NCBI GenBank assembly: GCA_024402455.1
Contig: JAKSTS010000025.1
Coordinates: 1-21,831, forward strand
Length of the DNA stretch: 21,831 bases
Direction: 5' to 3'
DNA from: Treponemataceae bacterium
Lineage (GTDB): Bacteria; Spirochaetota; Spirochaetia; Treponematales; Treponemataceae
Shown piece after piece: positions 16,726 through 21,831 of the stretch. The position numbers and the translations under genes were made by a program. The notes below the pieces were generated by a model, which was not told where the DNA came from, ran no database searches, and saw only the letters and a list, made by a program, of their open reading frames with translations. Numbering within the stretch: position 1 is the first letter of the stretch; each line of letters begins with the position of its first letter.

Positions 16726-16840
16726 CAGTTCAATTCTGCATGCTTTAGAAGGCACTTAGAGGAACTTTAAATCTTTTTTAGAGCAAATTTATGAATGCTA
16801 AGAATTTTTTAATAAAGTTCCTGATTTTTTAAGAATGAAC

Positions 16841-16869
16841 TAGACAATAAACATCAATTCCGATATAAA
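16841..16869 (+). promoter_or_regulatory. glmS promoter
   Basis: TAGACA (16841-16846), a 17-base spacer and TATAAA (16864-16869) match sigma-70 well. Transcription would start near 16876, giving a leader of about 134 bases. Confidence 0.65.
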
Positions 16870-16875
16870 TTTTGT

Positions 16876-16911
16876 GGGCTTTTCGTTTGCCCTTTGCGTT
16901 CGGAGTAACGC
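16876..16911 (+). promoter_or_regulatory. structured glmS leader, two tandem hairpins
   Basis: GGGC/GCCC (16876-16892, loop TTTTCGTTT) and GCGTT/AACGC (16896-16911, loop CGGAGT) begin at the predicted transcription start. The rest of the leader (to 17009) has a further T-rich fold around 16930-16965. No recognisable glmS ribozyme core or T-run terminator is seen. Confidence 0.5.
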
Positions 16912-17009
16912 GTGTAATTTTTAGACAGAAACACTTCGTTGTTCGTTTTTTCGAAAAAGATGTTTATCTTAGAAAAAAAAGCAGCAGATTGCTTCAAAGG
17001 ATTTTTCTC

Positions 17010-18833
17010 ATGTGCGGAATAACGGGATACGTTGGCGTTAAAAATGCCACACCTGTGCTTATCAATGCACTAAAAAAACTGGAATACCGCGGCTATGATT
17101 CAGCTGGAATTGCAGTTTATGACGGTCAGGAACTTCTTGTGCGAAAATCAAAAGGTGCACTTAAGTTTCTGGAAAGCAAAATCGCAAAAGAAACAATTCA
17201 AGGTTCAATTGGAATCGGTCACACAAGATGGGCGACACACGGCAAACCATCTGACATCAATTCACATCCACATACAGACAGTTCAAACACCATCGCCGTT
17301 GTGCATAACGGCATTATTGAAAACTATGCAGCATTAAAAGCAAAACTTGAAAACAAAGGCTATGTTTTCAAAAGCCAGACAGACACAGAAGTAATAGCTC
17401 AGCTCATTCACTTTTATTACAAAAACGACATTCTTGAAGCTGTTGCAAAAACACTAAAAGACATTTTAGGCACATATGCATTAGCTGTCATCTGCAAAAA
17501 CCAGCCAGACAGAATAATAGTTGCGCGCAAAGATTCGCCGCTTGTTATTGGCACAACCGAAAACGAGCAGTTTATTGCAAGTGACGTAACAGCTTTTCTT
17601 AATTGTACACGTTCAGTTTATTGCTTGAATGACGGCGAAATTGCTGAAATTAAAAAGGACAGCATAAATTTCTTCAATCACGAACTCATTCTTGTTACAA
17701 AACAACCTGTTCAACTTGATTTAAACGTTGATTCAGCAGAAAAATGCGGTTTCAATCACTTTATGCTGAAAGAAATTCACGAACAGCCACAGGTTCTTAA
17801 TGATGCGATGATATCTCATCTTACAAAAGACAAAAAAATCAACCTGCCGGAAATTGATTTTGAAAATGAACTGAAAAATATAAGCCGCATTGTAATAACA
17901 GCGTGCGGCACAGCATATCATGCAGGACTTGTCGGAAAATATGTAATTGAACATTTTGCACGAATTCCGGTTGATATAGACATAGCATCTGAATATCGTT
18001 ACCGGGATCCGATTTTTAGTCCGAATACGCTGTTTGTCGTCATAAGCCAGTCCGGAGAAACAGCAGACACACTGGCAGCAATGCGCACAATAAAACAAAA
18101 TGGTGCACATGTCATAGGCATTACAAATGTTGCAAGCTCAACTCTCGCAAGAGAAGCAGATGCTTTTTTATGTACAAATGCAGGCCCTGAAATTGCAGTA
18201 GCTTCAACAAAAGCTTTTACAGCTCAGCTAATCAGCATTTATCTTATTGCACTGAAACTTGCAGAACAAAGAAACACCATTTCAAAAGAAACTTTGCAGG
18301 AAATTATCAGCGAATTAGAATCAATAAGCGGGAAAGCTGAACTTATTTTAAAAAATAAAAACATTGTTGAACGTTTTGCAGCAAAAACCTTTGACAAGAA
18401 AAAACACTTTTTTATCGGACGACAGGCAGATTATGCCATAAGCCTTGAAAGTGCATTAAAGCTAAAAGAAATATGCTATACGCATACAGAAGCTTTTGCC
18501 GCAGGCGAACTGAAACATGGCGCAATTGCATTAATTGACGAAGATGCTTTTGTCATTGCAATCTGCACACAGCGAAATCTTTTTGCAAAAATGGATTCTG
18601 CCATAAAAGAAGTAAAAGCACGCAATGCACACGTTCTGTGCATAACATTTGAAGGCGAACATTTTTTTGACAATGCGGCTGATGAAGTTCTGTTTATTCC
18701 AGAAACAAAAGACGAACTGGCACCTTTGCTGTCAATCATTCCGTGTCAGCTTTATGCATATTATTGCGCAGTGCAACTTTCGCTTGACCCGGACAAGCCG
18801 AGAAATCTTGCAAAAAGTGTTACCGTAGAATAA
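17010..18833 (+). CDS. glmS: glutamine-fructose-6-phosphate aminotransferase (isomerizing)
   Basis: Makes glucosamine-6-phosphate from fructose-6-phosphate and glutamine, the first step to UDP-GlcNAc for peptidoglycan. 607 residues, the usual length. The glutaminase domain (about 1-220) begins MCGITGYVG, where Cys2 is the nucleophile exposed by Met removal; GHTRWATHG and HNGIIENY are present. Two SIS sugar-isomerase domains follow (about 290-420, SQSGETADT and ASTKAFTAQ; about 455-600, ESALKLKEICY and EAFAAGELKHG). The end, PRNLAKSVTVE, is canonical. The start is fixed by the need for Cys2 and AAGGA 8 bases upstream; a frame open back to 16872 would bury the Cys. A hairpin terminator follows. 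Confidence 0.97.
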   Translation: MCGITGYVGVKNATPVLINALKKLEYRGYDSAGIAVYDGQELLVRKSKGALKFLESKIAKETIQGSIGIGHTRWATHGKPSDINSHPHTDSSNTIAVVHNGIIENYAALKAKLENKGYVFKSQTDTEVIAQLIHFYYKNDILEAVAKTLKDILGTYALAVICKNQPDRIIVARKDSPLVIGTTENEQFIASDVTAFLNCTRSVYCLNDGEIAEIKKDSINFFNHELILVTKQPVQLDLNVDSAEKCGFNHFMLKEIHEQPQVLNDAMISHLTKDKKINLPEIDFENELKNISRIVITACGTAYHAGLVGKYVIEHFARIPVDIDIASEYRYRDPIFSPNTLFVVISQSGETADTLAAMRTIKQNGAHVIGITNVASSTLAREADAFLCTNAGPEIAVASTKAFTAQLISIYLIALKLAEQRNTISKETLQEIISELESISGKAELILKNKNIVERFAAKTFDKKKHFFIGRQADYAISLESALKLKEICYTHTEAFAAGELKHGAIALIDEDAFVIAICTQRNLFAKMDSAIKEVKARNAHVLCITFEGEHFFDNAADEVLFIPETKDELAPLLSIIPCQLYAYYCAVQLSLDPDKPRNLAKSVTVE

Positions 18834-18847
18834 AAGTGCAAGGCTCT

Positions 18848-18877
18848 CTAAAGCAGTCTGTTTTAAGACTGCTTTAG
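18848..18877. terminator. terminator between converging glmS and the CmpB-family gene
   Basis: CTAAAGCAGTCT (18848-18859) and AGACTGCTTTAG (18866-18877) form a perfect 12-bp stem with a 6-base loop, 14 bases after the glmS stop. TTTT lies 3 bases beyond on the plus strand. On the minus strand no good T-run follows. Confidence 0.75.
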
Positions 18878-18890
18878 AAGTTTTGTACCG

Positions 18891-19835
18891 TCATTTATCA
18901 CCTTCTGGCGGCAATTCTTTTAAAGTATCTCTCTGCTTTTGCCGCTGTTCTTCAATTTTTTTTATAATTTCATCTTTTGAAACAATTTCATAAGGCAGAC
19001 CTTTTTTCTGTGCATAAATTCTTTTCAGCTTTTCTCTCTTTGTTTCAATATCAACTTTCAACTGAAAACGAATATGATCAATCTGGTCATTATAAAGATG
19101 ATTTTTGATGTTAGGGAAAGCTTTTAAAATTCGCAGTGTTTCTCTGTTCTTAGAATTTAATACTTCAAGTCTTTCTATAAAAGCAATAATAAGTGGAGAA
19201 GCTTCCTGTTTTGCACGGGCACGCAAAGATTTGAACATAGCATGAATATTTTCATGTTCAAACCATGTTTCGCCTTTAAATTTATTTTTGAGTGTAAGGC
19301 TGAACTCTTTGAGTTCTTTGAGCTTCTGATTGAAACGACTGAGAGTACGGATTGTCAATATAATGTCTGTCAGAAAAACAGCAGCAAAAATGCCTGAAAT
19401 TATTTCAATATACGGTGTTTTTAAGCTTTTTATAAACTGAGAAACCAGCGGGTGTACAAAACGCAAAGCAAGAGTGCCTGCAGCACCAAAAATAACCGAA
19501 TTTAAAAGGCAGACACGGCCGTTTATATTAAACTTGTAATGTGAATAATCCCACCAGCGGTTATGAAAAAGAATTTCCATAAGCCACGAAGTAATATATT
19601 CAAGGACAGATGTAACAAACATGGCTGCTAAAAAAAGCTCAATCCAGGTATCTTTAAAAGGCAGAAGCGTAAAAATTACAAGCAGACCGCCGCACCCATA
19701 AACAGGACAAACCGGTCCATGCAAAAAACCACGGTTAATAAAATGTTTTTCTGGAATTGAGCAATAAATAACTTCACCAACCCACCCCATAAAACTGTAT
19801 ACAATAAAGAGAACAAAAAGCTGCTGTAAATTCAC
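18891..19835 (-). CDS. CmpB-family membrane protein (PF06541, often called putative ABC transporter permease)
   Basis: 314 residues. The N-terminal half has about five membrane helices and the family signatures NRGFLHGPVCPVYGCGG (about 34-50) and NGRVCLLNSVIFG (about 104-116) with WWDYS between. The C-terminal part (about 165-314) is long, charged and helical, with no membrane segment. The usual label 'ABC permease' is weakly founded: no ATP-binding or solute-binding partner is next to it, and the true role is unknown. It starts with GTG at 19835, with GAGGT 5 bases upstream. Family assignment is firm, function is not. Confidence 0.85.
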   Translation of the reverse strand: MNLQQLFVLFIVYSFMGWVGEVIYCSIPEKHFINRGFLHGPVCPVYGCGGLLVIFTLLPFKDTWIELFLAAMFVTSVLEYITSWLMEILFHNRWWDYSHYKFNINGRVCLLNSVIFGAAGTLALRFVHPLVSQFIKSLKTPYIEIISGIFAAVFLTDIILTIRTLSRFNQKLKELKEFSLTLKNKFKGETWFEHENIHAMFKSLRARAKQEASPLIIAFIERLEVLNSKNRETLRILKAFPNIKNHLYNDQIDHIRFQLKVDIETKREKLKRIYAQKKGLPYEIVSKDEIIKKIEEQRQKQRDTLKELPPEGDK

Positions 19836-20196
19836 TTTAAACCTCTAAATTATTTTGGCACGGCAGTTATTTTGCACTGGCGCTGCAAAAAATTTTCTGC
19901 TTTGCTTGCAGCCGGTTCTAATAAAAAACATTTTGCAATGCTTTTATTAAGTTTATGGCCAAATTTTAAGCCTTCAAAACAGAACTGCTTAAAATACTGT
20001 ATTTTCAAAGCTGACAAGCAAACTTATAATTTTTAGTGTCAGTTTTATTTTTTTCATAACCGTTCGTTTTAAAAATACTGAAAAACTTCCCTCATCGTCA
20101 ATAAAAAAGCTTCTGATACATGTTTTCAAGATTAAAATATAGTTAGAATTTAAAATCAGGCTTGCCGTTTATATCATTTTTAGGTATTTTATTTCT
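19836..20196. other. 361-base divergent intergenic region
   Basis: No gene is seen. It contains a 7-bp hairpin GCTGCAA/TTGCAGC (19882-19912) and a perfect -10 TATAAT (20025-20030), without a good -35. CTGACA/TGTCAG (20011-20016 and 20037-20042) flank that -10 as an inverted repeat. If this promoter serves the J-domain gene, its leader would be about 160 bases. Confidence 0.45.
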
Positions 20197-20757
20197 ATGG
20201 ATGATTTATATCAGGTTTTGGGCGTAAGCAAAAATGCTTCTGCCGATGAAATAAAAAAAGCATACAGAGATGCAGCCTTTAAATATCATCCGGACAGAAA
20301 TGCCGGAGATGCCAGCGCTGAAGAAAAATTTAAGAACATCAGTGCAGCATATGCAGTTCTTGGAGATGAAACAAAAAGAGCTGAATATGACAGATACGGA
20401 TCAACTACAGCAAATCAGTCTTATCAGCAATATAACCGCAACCCTTATGGTGCAGATCCATTTGAAGAATGGTTCAGACAGGCATATCAGCAAAGTCAGA
20501 ACACACAGCAGACAGAACAAAGACAATATACATATACTTATTACAACAAAAAGAAGCCTCGCAGGATGACCAAAAGAGAAGCATTCTCTCAATTATGGCG
20601 CAATGTTTTAACCACAATTGTGGGTTTCTTCTGTCTTTCGAGCTTTTTATTCAGTGTTTTTGGTATAGTTTTTATTATTTCTGGTGTTTCAGGAATCATT
20701 CGTGCCCTGCAGTGTCTGTTAACTGCAGGCAACGAAAACAATGAAAGTGGCGCTTAG
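20197..20757 (+). CDS. membrane-anchored J-domain protein (DnaJ-like co-chaperone)
   Basis: 186 residues. An N-terminal J-domain (about 3-68) carries the HPD motif (31-33) that stimulates DnaK ATPase. A Gln/Tyr/Asn-rich linker (about 70-120) follows, then one long or two short hydrophobic helices (about 137-175) and a short polar tail. The G/F, zinc-finger and C-terminal substrate domains of true DnaJ are absent, so it should recruit DnaK to the membrane rather than act as the general DnaJ. The ribosome site is weak (AGGT about 12 bases before ATG). Its stop overlaps the stop of convergent infA by four bases. Confidence 0.9.
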   Translation: MDDLYQVLGVSKNASADEIKKAYRDAAFKYHPDRNAGDASAEEKFKNISAAYAVLGDETKRAEYDRYGSTTANQSYQQYNRNPYGADPFEEWFRQAYQQSQNTQQTEQRQYTYTYYNKKKPRRMTKREAFSQLWRNVLTTIVGFFCLSSFLFSVFGIVFIISGVSGIIRALQCLLTAGNENNESGA

Positions 20758-20972
20758 CGTTCTCGGAAAATAATTCTGCCACGATTCAAGTCGTATGGCG
20801 AAAGGGCAACACGAATGCTGTCACCTGGAACAATTCTAATATAATGTTTGCGCATTTTTCCAGAAAGATAAGCAAGAATTACATGCCCATTCTGCAGCTC
20901 TACTTTAAACATTGTGTTTGGCAGAGCCTCTTTTACGATGCCTTCAACTTCAATAGCTTCTTCTTTAGCCAC
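20754..20972 (-). CDS. infA: translation initiation factor IF-1
   Basis: Binds the 30S A-site during initiation. The 72 residues are the exact usual length, one OB/S1-fold with [51 protein letters not shown] and RGRIIFR, matching the family throughout. It starts with GTG at 20972, just after GGAGG; the frame is open to an ATG at 21023 but those residues are hydrophobic and foreign to IF-1. It stands apart from the ribosomal-protein cluster where infA often lies. It is divergent from dksA and convergent with the J-domain gene. Confidence 0.96.
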   Translation of the reverse strand: MAKEEAIEVEGIVKEALPNTMFKVELQNGHVILAYLSGKMRKHYIRIVPGDSIRVALSPYDLNRGRIIFRER

Positions 20973-21031
20973 AAGTCCTCCAAAGTTTTGAAAAAACATG
21001 AAAAAAAATATTAAAAAGTGCAAATAAAAAA

Positions 21032-21060
21032 TTGCTTTTTTAGCACTTCACACTTATAAT
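21032..21060 (+). promoter_or_regulatory. dksA promoter
   Basis: TTGCTT (21032-21037), a 17-base spacer and perfect TATAAT (21055-21060) lie 45 bases before the dksA start, in the short region shared with divergent infA. Confidence 0.75.
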
Positions 21061-21105
21061 TCTATGAATAAATGAAGACCTTTGTCAACATGGGGAGATA
21101 AAACT

Positions 21106-21462
21106 ATGGAACAAGATTTTAATTTAAAAATGAAAGAAGCATTACTGGAGATGAAAAAAGAAATTCTTGGAACTTTGGCAGCCAATAATGATGATTTTCG
21201 AAAAATAGTTGATGACATGGAATCAAAAGATGTTATTGATATTGCTTCAGATGCTATCGACAGCAAAATGCTTGAAACATTTGGAAGCAAAGATATGAAC
21301 CGTCTTAAACTCATTGATTCAGCACTTATGCGCATTGAACAGGGCAAATATGGTTTATGCTTAAAATGCGGCAAAAAGATTCCGCAGGAAAGACTCGAAG
21401 CCATTCCATATGCATTTTTGTGCATTGAATGTAAAAGCGATGACGAGCGCAGAAACCGCTGA
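21106..21462 (+). CDS. dksA: DksA/TraR-family transcription regulator
   Basis: Binds RNA polymerase through its secondary channel and, in studied species, tunes rRNA and stress promoters with ppGpp. 118 residues: a coiled-coil N-terminal part (about 1-75) whose tip carries DVIDIA (42-47), matching the DxxDxA tip motif of E. coli DksA. A zinc finger follows with Cys85, Cys88, Cys106 and Cys109 (CLKC ... CIEC). Start at 21106 follows GGGGA at good spacing; 8 upstream codons from 21082 overlap the leader and lack a site. It is shorter than E. coli DksA (151) but keeps both key elements. It has its own promoter and terminator. Confidence 0.9.
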   Translation: MEQDFNLKMKEALLEMKKEILGTLAANNDDFRKIVDDMESKDVIDIASDAIDSKMLETFGSKDMNRLKLIDSALMRIEQGKYGLCLKCGKKIPQERLEAIPYAFLCIECKSDDERRNR

Positions 21463-21489
21463 TTAAAAACCAGCTGCAATCTCGATTAC

Positions 21490-21535
21490 ACGGCATTTGC
21501 AAAATCTTTACTGTAAATGCCGTACTTTTTTATTT
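21490..21535 (+). terminator. dksA rho-independent terminator
   Basis: ACGGCATTTGC (21490-21500) pairs with GTAAATGCCGT (21513-21523, one G-U), followed by ACTTTTTTATTTT. It ends the dksA transcript 28 bases after the stop. Confidence 0.85.
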
Positions 21536-21582
21536 TCAAAAATTATTGCAACATAAAACGCACTTATAAAAACGACGGCGCA

Positions 21583-21831
21583 TTAATCATTAGATTCAAT
21601 CCAGTCTTCTGCAAGTTTGCTAAATTCATCAAAGAACACCCCGCATTCTTCAAGACAAATCTGACATGCTTCTGCATTTTCGGCTTTTGCAACAAGCTCC
21701 ATTTGCTTTGCCGTATCTGACAATTTGTTTACAGCCAAAGTGGCAGCACTGTCTTTCAGCATATGTGAATATTTTTGAATTGACACATAATCACCGTTTT
21801 GAATTGCATCAGAAATTTTTTCAAAAACACC
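21583..21831 (-). CDS. Hpt (histidine phosphotransfer) domain protein, 5' end missing
   Basis: The frame is open from the right edge to TAA at 21583, giving the last 82 residues. The end has the Hpt pattern: a helix (VFEKISDAIQNGDY), the active-site segment YSHMLKDSAATLAVNKLS with the phosphorylatable His, and two further amphipathic helices. Usual Hpt modules read HxLKGSS or HxLKGSA; here Asp replaces the Gly. A lone Hpt protein, or the tail of a larger sensor kinase or response regulator, are both possible since the start lies outside the window. An in-frame GTG at 21786 would cut the first Hpt helix and is unlikely to be the start. Confidence 0.7.
   Translation of the reverse strand, partial: GVFEKISDAIQNGDYVSIQKYSHMLKDSAATLAVNKLSDTAKQMELVAKAENAEACQICLEECGVFFDEFSKLAEDWIESND

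Noticed and set aside
16653..16733. 27-residue upstream extension of the Pro-rich protein
   Set aside because: It spans the mRNA hairpin and the ribosome site, and would hide the signal peptide.
16872..17009. 46-residue upstream extension of GlmS
   Set aside because: GlmS needs Cys at position 2 after Met; this frame is leader sequence.
16870..17009. glmS ribozyme
   Set aside because: The leader has simple hairpins, and I cannot find the conserved ribozyme core or its nested folds.
20973..21023. Extended IF-1 N-terminus
   Set aside because: Hydrophobic non-family residues; the GTG at 20972 after GGAGG gives the exact 72-residue IF-1.
1..21831. CRISPR arrays, tRNA or rRNA genes, transposases, phage genes
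   Set aside because: No regularly spaced direct repeats, RNA-gene signatures or mobile-element proteins were seen on either strand.

Overview
The window reads as chromosomal DNA from a host- or gut-associated Treponema-like spirochaete. The composition is AT-rich. Several neighbours are typical of that group: a sensor adenylate cyclase, a giant 2-hydroxyacyl-CoA dehydratase-activase fusion, a FeoA-FeoB fusion with a small Cys-rich partner, and hairpin repeats in the gaps. The taxon is inferred from gene content and style, not proven. There are no rRNA or tRNA genes, CRISPR arrays, transposases or phage genes, so this is mostly ordinary core and shell genome.

Left third (1-9260, nearly all on the minus strand). 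A possible gene tail at the left edge is followed by a perfect palindromic repeat. Then come a 1534-residue acyl-CoA dehydratase activase/dehydratase fusion and, 14 bases upstream of it, a secreted protein of unknown function. A repeat-rich gap (5781-6150) holds a clear terminator. It is followed by a two-gene unit in which a membrane-anchored class III adenylate cyclase overlaps by 22 bases a single-pass coiled-coil membrane protein. The two products are probably made and used together.

Middle (9588-16652). On the plus strand are the lipid II flippase MurJ and an M24 (Xaa-Pro type) peptidase, separated by three back-to-back palindromes. A small zinc-ribbon membrane protein lies on the minus strand beside gaps rich in repeats and possible gene debris. 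Next is an iron(II) uptake operon, feoAB fusion then a 52-residue FeoB-associated Cys-rich protein, with a strong promoter. A secreted Pro/Thr-rich repeat protein follows, with a 14-bp hairpin at the predicted start of its mRNA and a strong terminator.

Right third (17010-21831). glmS (amino-sugar synthesis, which like murJ feeds peptidoglycan) has a good promoter and a structured leader that is not a recognisable glmS ribozyme. It converges on a CmpB-family membrane protein. Then come a membrane-anchored J-domain protein whose stop codon overlaps that of convergent infA (IF-1), a DksA-type regulator diverging from infA with a consensus promoter, and the 3' end of an Hpt phosphotransfer gene running off the edge.

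Many open frames extend upstream of their likely starts. I moved starts inward where a Shine-Dalgarno site, promoter or family N-terminus decided it: cyclase, peptidase, feoB, Pro-rich gene, glmS, infA and dksA. I found no clearly new multi-gene system. The best leads are the cyclase/coiled-coil pair, the 5' hairpin next to the Pro-rich gene's ribosome site, and two families of palindromic intergenic repeats.
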